From Anarhynchus alexandrinus (Eukaryota > Chordata > Aves > Charadriiformes > Charadriidae): a stretch of DNA of 64,000 nt. Positions 23,142 through 37,496 of this stretch are shown in pieces. The notes beneath the pieces are model-generated. The model was not told the DNA's origin. It worked only from the letters and a program-made list of their open reading frames with translations, and did no database searches. The stretch is taken from NCBI GenBank assembly GCA_008711295.1, contig VUYV01000047.1, positions 462,756-526,755 on the forward strand, read 5' to 3'. A program made the translations under genes and the position numbers. How positions within the stretch are numbered: the first letter of the stretch is position 1; each line of letters starts with the position of its first letter.

Positions 23142-26100
23142 AGGCCGCTGATCCCACCGCAGCCCCAGTCAGGAACAGGATTTTGGCCCTACTGACTTGT
23201 GTTATAAAGCAATAAAAAGATGGTCAGCCCGGTGGCAAAATGCTCACCTCAATCACATCCCTAGCAACTGTGCAAGCATATGTTGGGTGAAAGATTCCTG
23301 AAACACAGACATTTCTTCAGGCCTTTTTGTGGGAGTTACATCCAACCGTTCAGAGCCTTAGCACAGCCTCATCAGCCTTCGGGCATCCGATCACCACTAA
23401 CAGACCTCTGGGATCATCAGCTAAAGCAAGAAGTGCTGCCTCAGAATCGCTTGACATTGGTGTCTTTATGGCGTTCATCATCACAACTGAAGAAGGAAAT
23501 GTCTTTGTCAAAATATCCAAGTATCTCACCAGATAATTCACACATGGAAAGGGAGACTAAATTCATCAAATCAATTGTCTACAGGGGACAGTTTCCCCTG
23601 AGCACGGGCAGAAAAAGCTGCTGGAAACAGAGAACAAAGTGTCAGCATCTCACTTTGAGATGTGAAACCAGAGCTGACAACACTGTGATTTATGGAGAAC
23701 CATGGCCTGTTTGGGGAGAGAGCAGTTTACAGGGGCTGTGCCAGCAGAGGTGAAAACACAGGACTCAGCTCTGCTCATCATCCAGTTGCTAATATTTTAT
23801 AAGTGTAAGAGATAGGCAATGACCTTCCCCTTCAGAGTCTAAAATTGTTTCTGGGTTGAGCCTTTTAAAAACAAAAAGGTATATATTTGTCTGAGTACAA
23901 TATGCCTAAGATCTTATCTATAAGCCAGTAATTCACTGGGAGAAGACTTGGGTGAAAAGATTTAAGAGCGCTGTTTGCCTTGTATGAGCCTGCGCTTACA
24001 AATACTCATTTAGGCGCTCCGGGTTCACCTTGACCTAGAATACACAGCCACGATAACAAGAGATTAAATACTAGGCTGCTCCGGCGCTACACAGCATTGC
24101 TTTCCCCTTGGATGAGTGTGTTGAATAAAGATATGTTGAACCATCCCACTTGCATGACACATTCCTGAAAATTATAGCCGTTTCCCAAATTCACTAACAT
24201 CTCCTCCAAGCTATGACCGTACCATCAACATGGCTCTGGTGAAGTCCAACTTTTCTGGGGTGGTCCTGGGGACAAGACTGCCATGAAGATATTAGCATTG
24301 TAATTGCATCATATATTTTGTGCCAACCTGTTGTATTAACCAGCCGTTTCCTTTGCCAGTGTGGTTTATTCCCAGCTGAGGACACAGTGCCTTGATGTTG
24401 CTCAAGCAAAGCAAAGCAAACCAAACAGAGCTCCGGTTTTAGTCCATCAGCACTAGGGGAGGACCTCAGGGTGAGGAAGTCACAAATCCCACCTGAGGCT
24501 TCTTCCAGCTATGGATGTCCAGAGACTCATCTTGGCTGAGGTGGTTTGGGATGTGAGGAACATTTAGATGCCATGGAGCTCACTGGAGGAAACATGATCC
24601 TGAGCACCTACCTGGTTGGACTTCATCTGCACAGAAATGTGGACGCTGGACTAGCACAAAAATGCCGTTCTGGCTGGCTAAAGCGTGCTACTGCAGCAGA
24701 TACAGGTGTCTCTGGACCAGCTGGTGTCCTTGCAGGAAGGAAGGGAAGGAGTGTTTCAGCAGCCTCTGGCTCCTCAAGGGTGGGAGTCAAAAATCCCATC
24801 GCTGGCTCTTTATGCTTGGCTGCTGTTGGAAAACTCTCAGAGTGATTCTAAAACCTCAGGTTATCCCCACAATCTGCTTGCTACGGTGGCAGTTTCAGTC
24901 CCAAGCTCCCTCCTGTCCTACCTGTCCTGTTCTCCGCAGCTTCAGTTCTTGGGCAAAGAAAGCTGCCTACGAAACATCGTGGTAGAAAAGGTGCAAATCT
25001 TGTTCTGGTTCTACAAAAGGGATTTCTGTTTGGCCGAGCTGGGATGTATCAAGCGCTATGTCAGGGTGGATGGCAAGATATCAGTGCTGGGGGTCTTTGC
25101 GGTGGAAGAGAGACGTAGGGGTTCACATGCCATCACACATCATGATGACTAAGGGCAGGGTAGCCCAAAATCAAGGGGGGAAACCCAAATATTCACAGAC
25201 CGTGCAAAGTATAGAGAAACCAAGGGATATCATGGTGCTCCTGGTAAGATGGTGAGCGTGGGCAACATCTCAAAATGTGGGGGGCTGAAGATGGATTTGG
25301 CCATAGCATGTTGTGCCACCAGGTAGGTAGGGTGCTGTGTGGCCTCACTCCCACGGTGGCCTGTCCATGAGGCATTTGTCAGACATGCTCCAGCAAGGTG
25401 GCAGAGGGTTGTCCTGTCCAGATCCCAACACTCTTTCTTTTGACCCGGCTTGGAGAGGAAGATGGAAGATCAGGCACTTAGATATTTACAAACCAGCTGG
25501 GAAACGGTATCACTGTTTCTGGTTCCTTAATCACTTAAGTGGTGACAAGAGTTAATGGTCCCTGAAGCTTTCCTAGCAAATGTTCCTTGACATGCCACTT
25601 TCTGCACATCTCAATGATAGATAGGGAGTGAGAAGTCACTTTATGACAAGCCTTCTCAATTATTTAATAAGGCAGATTCTAATAACTTGGGGAAGTCCCC
25701 TAGAGAAATGAAAGAATAAATACAGTTTCCCTTTTATTCTGTGAATAGCTGGAGAGGAAAATGGATTGTCTCCTCTCCCGTTGCCTGTCAGGATTGTTTC
25801 TGGGACAGTGGCTTTCTGTATTTGTCTCCATATTTCCGGCTTTTTGAACTGCAAGTGAAAGCAGTAAGAGAAAATTAAGGTTGTTTATTTTTCTATAAAC
25901 ACGGTCAAGAAAAGTTGCTATTGTATCGAGAGCAGCAGAGGGCTGTGAATAAGGCAAAATGCTGGACCGTGAGGAAGGTGTCTTTAGCCAGTCTGATGGA
26001 CAATACCTTCTTTTTGGTGTCTCTCTCTTCAGATTATAACTTATTTTTGGATGAGGATCACTGCAGAGGGTCTGTAAGGCTCTGAGCACAACAGGACTTG

Positions 26101-28852
26101 CCAGGTGGAAGCTCTTCTCTCCATTGAATTACACAGAACTGTAGAACTGGGTCAGCGCTATAACATTCAATAGTCTTCCCATGTAAAACCACCAAGTCAA
26201 AGGATTATAAAAGGGACTTGGGGATCTGACTTCATACCACAGATTTGCACCAGCAGTACAGCTTTTCTCTTGCCCACTACGCTGCACCACAAAACAATGC
26301 TGGATATGGTAGAAGAAGTACTCGGGCACCTTCTTAAGTCATGCAAGTCTTTACGCAGCTACATAACAAGAGATCTGCTCATTAGTGCTGGGAGCGGGAG
26401 TCAGACTTGGGCCAGGGCAATTACACTGCTAGAAATTACACTCACTCACTTTGGAGTGGGATCCAATTTACAGCACTTTTTGCATTGCAAACATACATGC
26501 ATATGCGCGGTAGAGAAAGTAGACTGTGATATATGCTGGTCTTGGTCCAACATATCTGTAATATCCCTCTATATCTCTTGAAAGAAACACCAAGCTGGGC
26601 ATGCCAAAAGCAGAAAACATAAATCTGAGTGTAACAGAAAGTCACTTGCATTAAGCCAAGGACACCTTCAGCCTGTTCCTGATGCCAGTCCAAAAGCCAA
26701 TTGCTGCCCAGCCTTCCTCTGCCTATTTAGAAAACAGGAACAGGAGCTGGGACCGTTAAATGGTTAATTCAGACTGTTTGTTGAAGATATGTCTCCACAA
26801 ATGTTATACCATCTGGTGCTCTGTGAAAGCTGGAGGAGTGGGTGCCGTATTTTCATAACAATACGCCCTTCTACTCTCATTGATTAATAACATGAAGCTA
26901 TTTTGTCTTTGTTCTTTTGTATTTTAAAATATTTGTCTGAAGGCTTTTCAATGCGAAATCCAGTAATTATCTTAAGAGCTGAGTCAATAGGTTCTTGGGG
27001 CAGAGAAATTACACATTAAACTGAACAGTAAAAAGCTCAACGAAAAGCATCTCTGCACCAGGCCCAAGATCACCAAAGTCCCTTTTTTTGCCCCGGTACA
27101 ATTATCCCCATGAGCCCTTTACCAGATGCCATTTGGAAGCAAGAAAGGTTGGATGCCATCATTGAGGAGCTGCTACAGAAAACTGGGTGCACAGTTGGCT
27201 CACGTCCACCCTAAACCATGGGAAGCTGGCTTACACCATCCCAATGCCCACACTGAGGCCATGACCACATCAAATCAAGGTGGGTACACTGCCCTCAGCC
27301 AATACCTAGAACCTGCTCCAGGAGGGACAGAAGAGACCCGCTGCTCGACACCCCTCCACCTCCTGGCCAAACATCCCCTCTCCCACTCTACTGTCTTCCC
27401 ACAGCAGCTGGGGGACCTGCTGCAAAGCCTGGAGCCAAGGGGCATGGAAGGGAGCTGAAAACATCGACCTTCAAGCCTCCTCGGGATGGTGGCTTCAGAG
27501 TTGCTTTCCTACGGAAGCAATGTTTCGGAAACTCCAGGGAAGGAAAAGCTGCCGAGGGAACAAGGCACACACATCCCCAAACCAGGAGATATTGGTGCTC
27601 CACCTACTTCCAGTGGTGCCCAGTCAACAAGGGAATGAAAAGTCCTGAATTCAGTTATAATGCAAAAAAAAAGAGGATTTAAAAAAAAAGGTCATTCTTG
27701 ATATTAACTGAACTGAGAGTCAATCTACGTAACGCTGTGTGCTTGCAAGTGTGTTAACACCAGCTCCCCTTTAGCTATCAATAAACGTAATGTGAGTGAG
27801 AGATTTAAACCTAACCGCAGACGCTTCGGTGTCAAACGCAAAAATCCCTCTTTAATTTAATATCTAGAAGACCCAGCTCATCGAGGCGGAGCCTTTTTAG
27901 TTCCAGCGGATGAACAGCTCACGAACAGGGAGCACAGCTAAAAATATGCAACTGGAAGATGATTTAAATAGTGCAGTTTATAGTGGATACAATTAATAGG
28001 CAATTTCTCATAAAGTTCCCTAGAAAATGTAATTTTTTTTCCCACAGGAAGCTTTATTTCACCAAGTGGTTCCAGCTTTATGCTGGAAAACCAAACAAAA
28101 TGCTTTCACCCTTCCAAACTTTTTTCAGCAGCTGTAAAAGGTAGGAGTTTACTTTCAGCGAAAGCAGAGTTTACCCTACAGCTGCCCCGTGCGCCAGCAG
28201 AGCCTGGGAAGAGAAACATCAAATACTGGGAAACCTGTGGCAAAATTAAGAGCCACCCCCCTTCAGCATAACTCAAAATATGTTTTCACTCCTTCACACA
28301 CGGTGCCCATAGGATCTAAAGCAGAGGGAGGAATTCGTGACAGAGCAGCACGTCCAGCACCAAATTTCATCCATCCCTTGGTTTTCCAGAAAAAATACAC
28401 ATCCTCCTGCCCCTTCAGCAGCCACCCACCATTTCCATCCTCGGCAGCGTTTCCCCTTTTCTTCAGAGTTTCATCTCCCTCGTCTACCTGTTGTGTCGTG
28501 ACGAAGTTTCCAAGTACAAACGAAGTGACCCTCATCAAGCAATAAAGAACAAATCTTCCAGCAGCTATTTCCTATCTGACAGTTGGTATGCGAATGCTTC
28601 ACTGGCTTTACTGTTTAGCCATGAAACCTTCATCATAAGTGTCATTTGGCTTTAACTTTGCAATAAGGTAATTATAGCACCGTGCTTATTAAAAACAGAC
28701 TCCATCACGGCCGACGTTGACTGATGGCGGTTAGAGTTGGAACTTGACAGCCAAGTAGGATGAGCAAGTGCATCGGGGTGCTAACGACATTATATTGCAA
28801 ATGCTGTTTATTTTCTGTCAGCTCTAAACTACGCAGTAAATAACATATTATT

Positions 28853-28866
28853 AAAAAAAAAAAAAA
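28853..28866. repeat. poly-A run
   Basis: Fourteen consecutive A bases. No SINE or processed gene is attached. Confidence 0.85.
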
Positions 28867-31800
28867 GAGATCCAGAAATAACATTAGGTTAAAATGGAAC
28901 CATCAATTATCCCCCTTTCTTCAGCTTTTGGAAGATTTCTCTCTCTTTTTTTAATTTTTCTTTTTTTTTATCTTCAAGCATTTGTGCAGGGTTTTTTTTT
29001 CTTTATTCATTAATTGCTTTCTTCTGAGTTCTCTGTTCTGCTTCAGTGCCCATAAATCAACGTAAAAAAGATAAAATGCTACTATTATGAAATGAGTGTA
29101 AAACTGTATTTAAATAAATTTCCTTTTGCACACATTTCCTCCCATCTCGGCTTCAAAAACATTCGCTTCCACTGAGAGTGAGACCAGTTTTCCTACCCCA
29201 GAGCGGACCTGGCCTGTCCCCTGTTTCAATACCCCCCCAGAGCAGCGTGCTGGAGGACAAGCCCACAAGCCCCATAAATAATTTTCTCCTAGCAGCCACC
29301 AAGGAGGCTCCACCACCAACATGGAATATTTGATGCATGGTGATGCCCACAGCATGACCACTTGCACCTGCAGCCAGAGACAGCCCTGAATATTCCCTAC
29401 CAAAAAAAGTGGTTATTTTCCAAAATCTACTGGTTTTTTTTTTCCTCCCAGAAGGGCATTTGCTGCTGGAAGTTTTTGTGTGATTTTAAATTATGAAGGG
29501 GGATGGTCCACTTTTTAATATTGTCCCTATGGGAGACACTGGGGCAGGAGGAACTAGGAAGGAGGCAACGGTGAAGGTGAAACACCTTCCCTTCTTCCCA
29601 GTCATACAGAAAGAGAAAATACAAATTAATTTTAGCTTAAAACCCAAGAGGAAGAGGGTGGGGGTAGAATTTAGTATTTGTTTGCTCTCAGAGTTTCATA
29701 AGAAAAAAATTAAATTTAATTTGCAAATTAAACTGGGGGCAGCGTCCCTCCTTTTGGGCAGCAGGACAGAAGTCACTTTTTGGTGAAACTAAGCCAGAAG
29801 GTGTGCATCTTACAGGACCAGGTAGTGGAAGCACGGGACTGCTTGGAGAAGGAGACGCAAGCACAAGTACAACGTGTTTTCCAGCTTTGAGGTATGCCTG
29901 TGTTTTCTGGAGGAAGAAAAAGGGGCATTTTCCCAGGACTGTGGCTCTCCAGGCCAGGAGCCACCAGCTACGTGGTACCTGATGGTACAGACAAGGTCTT
30001 CTGCTGAGCGTACAGACACACAAAACTTGATTTTGTTTAGGAAAAGCTCCACCTTACAGCTTCCAACCCCGATACCAGACCTCAGAAAAGAGAGCTGTGG
30101 ATGTCAGGGCATCAGTATGCAAATTGAATTAATTCTTTTGCATAATTAGTGAAAAGGTAAGAAGGCTAGAAGTTGCTTTTGCATGGACACCTGCAGTTTG
30201 GGAGAACCTTTGAAGACCAACATCCACATCACAGATGGGGAAATCAAGTATTGTGGGCTGTCTTAATGCAAAGTGAAGCACTTTATGTGCTCCCCTCAAC
30301 TGCAATTAAAGGATTGAGACACTCAGAAAAACAAATCAGGAAAAATGCACTTGTCACTTGAATTAGCTCTGCCTGGAAATCTTTCAAAGTGCTGGTGTCG
30401 AACATTGAGCGTTTTCATCCAAGTCTGAATGTTTTCAAAACCTCACTAATGTCAGTAATATTTTATTTAGGCAAAAGCACTTCAATAACGTTGATGTGTC
30501 CTATTCCACCATTTTCGAAATGATTCCATTTCTCCAACAAACAATTTTTTAAAAATTAAATGCATTTGCTAAGAAAAAAAAATCCAACTTGAAATAAAGC
30601 TGTTCAGTCTTTCTAAAGCAAATGGGTTCCTAGAATTTGTATAACAAAATGTCACTTTTACTCCCTTTGCTTTCTGAATAGAAATATTTGAAGCAGCAAA
30701 ATTTCTTGGAAATTAGTTTTCTGATTGCCATCCAAGTGTAAATTAAATGCCAACTGATCACGTTGCTATTAATACACCTAATTTCTGCCCCGTGAAGATC
30801 TCCTGCTCATAGTTCAATTAGGATTCCCTTCCCAGGTGCAGGAGAGGTCAGGAAGGGAAGGGCTCCTGCTCTCACACCTGAAATGAAATTGCAGCTTTGA
30901 TAATTGAAAGGTGAACACATTCTTCCCCTGCTAAGTCACCTCCCAGGAATTTACCATTTTGGTTGCAAAGTGCCCCAAGGAGGTTTGCAGAGACTTTGGG
31001 GGGGTTGACCCAGCCTAAGCACCTTCTCTATCTGCTTGTACCTGTCCAGAGCAAGCCTGTCCTCCTGAACGGAGCAGAAAAAAGGTGTTCAAAAATATAG
31101 CTTACTCACTGTATAGGTGCTGGGAAGCATCCTCCTTTGCACATCCATTCACGGTGAGAAGATGCGGACCCCGAGGTGCTCCCCTCGGCAGAGACCCGCG
31201 GGGCACAGCTCCCCACTGCTCGCTTCTGTCCTCTAATGAGAAAGATCAAAAGGTCGAGAGTGCTAAATATTCATCACAAATCAGGTTTGTTTGCACAGAA
31301 AATATAGTCCAGCGTGTTTTCAACAGTACCTGGCAGCTTTCTTCGGAATAAAATGATCGGGAGGGGACCTCTTTGCTGTTAACAATACAGGGCAGAAAGG
31401 TCAAGAAGAAATCCAGCTGCAAATTACCCGAGTGACCACAAAATAGACCTTCTTCGACTCCCCGTTCCTACGAACGGCTCATCGTCTTCCCCCTCCTTCT
31501 ATGTTATTTAAGATGAATCCAGAAGGAGTTAAGGTCAAGCTCTCTGACCTTGTGGGGCAGAAGACAGGGAATAGTTAGGCTGGTGTTTGACAAGCAGTCA
31601 GCACTAATCAGAATAAATTACTTCTTCTCATCTGAAGTGCCTTTTTCGCAACTTCTAAGGGTCAGTTACTATTTTAACTTGGCTTACTCTGCCACGAACA
31701 GAATCTGCGATGAGATACGTGCCAGTTCGCCTCAAAACTCCGGGATTTCATGGGTCCAGCAGTGCTGCAACAAGCACAAGGCTTGGTCCCGAGAAGTGCA

Positions 31801-32068
31801 AAATAGTTTTTCTTGAAAACCTCTTTGAGGAAACCTGTTCCTGTTTCTTCTGAAATTGTTGACTTTCAAGCATGGTTCTTACAAAAGGGCTTTTGAAGCT
31901 ACATTTCTCTCTATTTTAGAAACATTTCCAAGTGTTAACTGATAGAGGAAATAATTTTGAAATTAATTTTTATCCCTTAAAAGTAGACCAAGTTAAGACT
32001 TGGCAACCAAACACTGCTGCTCCCAAACTGTCTCCGTGTTGATTCCAATATGAAATACTTCAACAGAA

Positions 32069-32102
32069 AATATGGAAGATATTCCGGAAGATATTCCAGA
32101 AA
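32069..32102. repeat. short tandem repeat, GAAGATATTCC units
   Basis: Two adjacent copies of GAAGATATTCC(G/A), flanked on both sides by GAAAATATG. Probably a local slippage product. Confidence 0.6.
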
Positions 32103-33592
32103 ATATGCTGTTTCAATGCATCTCAGATAGCAGCCAGGATGCCTGAGCTGAGTTTTCTTCATTTTTTATAATCCCCCCTCTTTTTATCTTTTCTTCCCAA
32201 ACACCACCACCCCCGCCCGACAGCCAAAACCTTAGGTAGATCTGCAAGTCACCAGCCCTGCACCCAAAGATGGGACCCATCACATCATCTCTTCATCCTC
32301 TTTATGCAAAGTTGCTTAGACATTTTGCTTATTTTTTCACATAGAGAAATGGTAAAATACCAAGCGATGAAAGCAGCATGTGCGATTGTACAATCTATTT
32401 CTTGTCTTCAGAGACATTTAACTTCTCTGAATTCTTAACCAAAAGCTAACTATTCATTCATCAAATTCAGCAGTCATTTCAGCTGATGCAAAATACCTTA
32501 CACAAGTATATTTCCTTATTTTCTGTAGGTGAATTATTTTAAAAAAAAAATTCTTGGAGGTGCCACTGATGCCTTTCTTTTAAGTAAGAAAATCCCAACA
32601 CTTGTAAGAAAAATCTCTCTTTAACGAATTGCCTGACATTGTGGACTATTTCTGCAGTTGCACTGATAAAGGGGATGGACTCCATCCAGTCAGGAGTCAG
32701 AGATTCACACAGATGATAACAGAGAGCCATACTCAAAGGCACACACGTGTCTACATCCTACCTGTCTGGATTTCACCTATTATGTGTCTCCAGCCACCTG
32801 GGACACTCCTTTCCACAACCCGGTGATGCACTCTTTCAAAGCAGTTTTGATAATTTCCCAGCTTGGGACAAAAATCTGTGTGAGCTCTTATGCAAACATT
32901 TTGTATCTCCTACAGACCATTAGTTTCTGTGTATTTAACTCAAAAACCACCCCTATCATTTGGATCTCGTTCAGTTCATTAAAATCTCATTTCACCTTCA
33001 AAACTGCCAAAACTTCTTGCAGTGGAGACCTGGGAGCATCCTCCTGCATCCTTCCCATCACTGAACACAACTGCAGAAGCACTGCAAAACTTTATTCTAT
33101 TAGGGCTGTAAAGTAGTAATTTGGTATTTTTGCCCAACTTGCATTTAAAAATATGGAGGCAATTGAGAATACTTTCAAATATTTAAAGCAGGAGTTTGAA
33201 AACAATATTCATAGATCATCACTCTATTCTGCCAAGCAACTACATTAGCACTGTCTGGGGAATATTTTTGGTCTATCGTATTTTTGATCATGAGCTTTTC
33301 TATATAACTATGGCTTTTTGCATTTATTCATCAAAAGAATAGATAAAGAGTTCAGAAAATGTTTATATTTTCTCCTTGTTGACTCTGGCCTTAAAGAACA
33401 CGTCTGAAATTCCTTTTTCTGCAGGCAATAATGCCACATATCTTCCACTGTCCCTATCACCTGTCTGCTCTTTGAGGTGATTAACTCTATGATCACTATA
33501 AAAATGTTTTATTTAGTGGATAATTGTAAGTACTGGTATCTACCATTTCCAAATCTCTTGCTTTATTATCCTTGTTCAAGAAGGTCTTAATA

Positions 33593-33618
33593 TTTAAGTG
33601 ATTTACTGATCACTTAAA
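33593..33618. other. perfect 10-bp inverted repeat (hairpin)
   Basis: TTTAAGTGAT (33593-33602) and ATCACTTAAA (33609-33618) are exact reverse complements around a 6-base loop. No function can be assigned. Confidence 0.75.
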
Positions 33619-36600
33619 ATGCCAGCCTAGCCATTAGGAGGTACATTTCACTATGCATTGCCTAATTTTATAGTACATTATTTCTTTATAAACAGACACA
33701 TTACTCTGAAGCATTAATTAAACCTCTTTGCCCATTATGAACTCCATTTGGAAGACAACAACATAACCAACTGCTTGCCCTGATGGATGGGTCTGCGACT
33801 CCAGGTTTTGGCTCACACCATAGAGCTTCCCAAAGAGCGGTGCTACTGGGAGCGGGGAACATTATGCCATGGAGAGCAGTGATTTGTGGAAAGAAAGCAT
33901 CTAATGAATAATACATGGCATTTGCACTTCAGCAACCCAGTTTGCTAAACTATTTTGCATCAATAACCTGGTACTAAAAAGCTCTGTTTATTATTGCAAG
34001 CCTCTAAGGCTTTTTGAAATAGAATTACATCAGCCACATTTATAATACTTAACGTTTGGAGCAAACTGCAGCTTGTTACACCACTGGAAAGAGTCCTCTC
34101 CCAGAAACTTCTCTTGAACACACGTCTGGAGGGACTTGGGCGCTTTCCGCATTTCCACCACAAAAACATGACATTTAGAGCAAACATAGAACAGTCCATC
34201 CACCACCCCCTTACTTTTTGCCAGTGCTCCTGGACTGGAAGCCCTGGGGACACAAGCACTCGAGATTCGGCAGACTACCCCAAAAAACTCCAAGTAAGCA
34301 GAGGTTGTCCTCTCATCTGGCTTTCTACACAAGAGAGGTTCATTCAGCCTTCCATCCCCTCCTACTACCATCACTACCCACACTCTTGAAGGCTCCTTGT
34401 TTCCTGCAACATGGGTGTGCATCTCACAGCCTCTTCACCAGCACCACCCCCAGTTTCCAACATTTATGGACGCCCAAGGCTGGAGGCATCCCCGGCCTCT
34501 GTGCCTGACCGCTCCTAAGCGATGCAACGCCATGTTGCTCTGGAGCATGTCCTCCCTTCTGATTTTCACTCCAAGACAGTTACATTTACAAGATGTCCTG
34601 CAAAGAGATAAAACTCCAGTTCTCATTATGGACTCTCCTGAGTATTTCGGTCTGTACGTATTTTTTTCTCAGGTGTGCACAGCCTGAGTTACTGTCTCCG
34701 CTAGCTCCCTCCTGCATCGCTTCGGAGGCCGCGACAGCCGCTCCGCAATTCCAGCATTCAGGACAGCGTCGTGCCCTGCTGTGTTTGAACATCCCCATTA
34801 AGAAGTCAACATGTACCAGCAGTAACCCCGCAGACGTATGCACAGATGTTCCCTATATTTAGGATAGGAAATAACCGTGGTTTCTCAGGTACCACTGTGT
34901 GGAGCTGACTGGGAAATGATTTAATGGTGCCCATTATAACTGAAAAAGCCAAAAAGCTATTAAAGGTTGTAGGAGAAGTGCTGTCACAGTTGGAGGACTC
35001 TTGGCTGGGGATTTGCTTTATGATGAGCACAGACAATGCCAGGAACAGCAGCACACGTGCCAGCCAACAGGGATCAGTGTTACACATCGAAGGCAAAGCA
35101 AATTTTGATTTCCACTTATTGGAAACCCCACAACCACACAGGGCACCCTCATCCTGTGCCCACAGAAAGCGGCCCAGATGGTCCCCTGTTACCGGAGCTG
35201 TGCCACGTCTCAGCGACACCCAGAGCTCCACACGTAGACCTGGAAAGAATGGAAAATGTATTAAAACACAAAGACAATGCAAGAGGGCTGGCAGCTGATG
35301 TTGCTTTCCAGCTATCTGCAGGCACCAGAAGAAAGGAGCTGACAGAGAAGGATGCACTGGCAGGGCTTGATGCAGACCTTAAAGGAGGAGGCTGAACTTT
35401 TTCCCTCTCACAGCACACAGACAGCAGGCACTGAAACACGTGCATGGAACACACAAAAGCCCTCACGCCACCTTCCTTGCCATCCTCGTTTCCTTGGGTC
35501 CAGGTGCAAGATCACTGGCTGAAGCGTATTCACAGACGAACCCTGCCCAGATGTGAAGGGAACTCGTTTGGATTCAGCAGGAGAGCTACAAAAACGGCTG
35601 CAGAAAGTGATAGTTCAGGAGAGATTTGGAAGTTTGGAATAGAGATAATGCTGTGGGGACACTCATCTTCTGGCGATGGGAAGAAGACACAAGGGTGGAG
35701 AGCCAGACTGCCACAGGGTTGGATGGAACTGCTCCCAGGCCTTCCCGCATTCACCCCAACTGTTCAGACCCACACCCACAACTGACAATCCTACCAGCAT
35801 CGCAAGTCTTCCTCCAGCCCCCCCCAGTACATACGACGTACCACATCAAAGCAACCTAAGCAGAATAAAACTACACTCCCCATTTTGGGAGAGGGGGGGT
35901 ATTTGAGCTCTATGCTTAGGATGCAAAAAGCCTTCAAATCACAAATTGCAGTCCTGTTTCATCAGTTACATAATTGCTCTGCTACCACTAATTAGCAGCT
36001 GACTGTAAACATAACTTTTATCCCAGAAGACGTCCCCTGTTCAGAGCACAGCCGAAAATGCAAGTCAGGCACCGCTCAGTGTGCTTAATAATCCTCTGGA
36101 CCGGTCTTCCAATATTCAGAAGTTGGTTGTAGTGGCAAGTCAAGAAAAACCCAGAGCAACGTTCAGTTTGAAATGAGAAGGAAAAGCAAATGCTTAGGGA
36201 AAAATATGCTCAGCTGGACAAAAAAGCTTACCTGGGCCAAACAGTGACAAATTGCTCCCACCGCTGTTAGACTTTGGAGAGACCTTTTTAGCAGAGGTAG
36301 AGGAATGCACTGCAGAAATGCCATATTATACTCAGCAGAAAGATCTGAGATTGATGCAATTAAATCCCTAAAGGTCTAAGGGTTAATGCAGCCACAGTAA
36401 TGAAAACAAAGAGGATGATCTGACTACAGATAATTAAACGTTCATTTTGATGCCAACGGGGTCAGAGTCCAAAAGGAGAAACCTGGATCCAGCTTGCAGA
36501 CAGCAAAGGGAAGGACAGTGGGGAATGCAACAAGGCAACAGCAAGGATGGGACCAGCCTTTCCCAAAACCAGCCTCACCCCCAAGGCATCCCCTTCCATG

Positions 36601-36721
36601 AGGGCCCACACCAAATACAGGATGGGGCCCAGGTGGAAGGAGGTCTGCAGGGATCTCACACCATGGAGAAGGAGTGACGTTTGAGTGACAATGAGAGAGA
36701 TCTCACAAAAGCCATGCAGCT

Positions 36722-37145
36722 TCATAGAATGGTTTAAGTTGGAAGGGACCTTAAAGATCATCGAGTTCCAGTCCCACTGCCATGGGCAGGGACACCTCCC
36801 ACCAGCCCCCATCCAACCTGGCCTGGACACCTCCAGGGACGGGGCAGCCACAGCTTCTCTGGGCAACCTGGGACAGTGTCTCACCACCCTCAGAGTAAAA
36901 AATTTCTTCCTAATATCTCATCTAAATCTCCCCTCTTCCAGTTTAAACCTGTTCCCCCTCATCCCATCACTCCCCTCCCTGATCAAGAGTCCCTCCCCAG
37001 CTCTCCTGTGGCCCCTTTAGGGACTGGAAGGGGCTCTAAGGTCTCCCCGGAGCCTTCTCTTCTCCAGGCTGAACACCCCCAACTCTCTCAGCCTGTCCTC
37101 CCAGCAGAGGGGCTCCAGCTCTCGCAGCATATCTGTGGCCCTCCA
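36722..37145 (-). mobile_element. CR1 LINE, 3' end with ORF2 remnant
   Basis: The tail is at the left (TTCATAGAATGG) and the body runs to CGCAGCATATCTGTGGCC at the right. The minus-strand reading is broken into two frames (36462-36887 and 37017-37265) by small indels. It still shows [22 protein letters not shown] sequence and [19 protein letters not shown]. Somewhat older than the near-identical young copies. Confidence 0.94.
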
Positions 37146-37434
37146 CTCACTCCTTTTTATGTTGGTGCCCCAGCAAACACACCTCCATACCTCCAGCCAA
37201 CACACCGAGAAGAGCGTGACTCTCAGCAGCACACTACGAATGACTGCGGAGCAAAAGGTCAACATGGAGAAGCTATTTCATCCCGAGAGACAGATGTTAG
37301 AGTGCTCTCATCAAGCCAAAGTAGCAACCCCACGAGCAGGGCTCATGGTAATGCCTGCAAGAGGGACAGCTTAAAAAGGCGTTTAGCAGAGTTGAGGACA
37401 GGACTGTTTTTCTAACCGGATATTTCCATCACAG

Positions 37435-37496
37435 ATGCATAATCCCAAAGTTTCCTGCTGGAATATTCCCTGTAAAGTTCAACAGAACTGCAAAGG
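37435..37496 (+). other. candidate internal exon, 62 nt (unproven)
   Basis: The 3' splice site is good: a TTCTAAC branch-point-like motif 18 bases before TTTCCATCACAG. The 5' splice site is AAAGG|GTAAGTAT. The reading frame starting at the first base is open across all 62 nt. The length is not a multiple of three. Nothing identifies a protein family, so it could be a lncRNA exon or chance. Confidence 0.25.

Larger units (their letters stand above)
19117..36721. other. 17.6-kb stretch without recognised repeats or genes
   Basis: No CR1 or other interspersed repeat is recognised in 17.6 kb, although CR1 copies occur about every 2.5 kb elsewhere in the window. Short A/T runs occur (28853-28866 and others). 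Open frames of up to 183 codons exist (minus 34806-35357; plus 24685-25152, 155 codons), but none shows a known domain. A TATATATATCCCGG sequence occurs at about 19565. The blocks around 27700-28060, 28560-28800 and 31900-32000 look like AT-rich conserved non-coding DNA, without proof. Confidence 0.5.

Noticed and set aside
24685..25152. 155-codon plus-strand ORF
   Set aside because: No recognisable domain, start preceded by no promoter or acceptor, overlapped by other frames; looks like chance.
30563..30624. CATTTGCT...AGCAAATG inverted repeat
   Set aside because: Only 8 bp with a spacer of over 40 bp; expected by chance.
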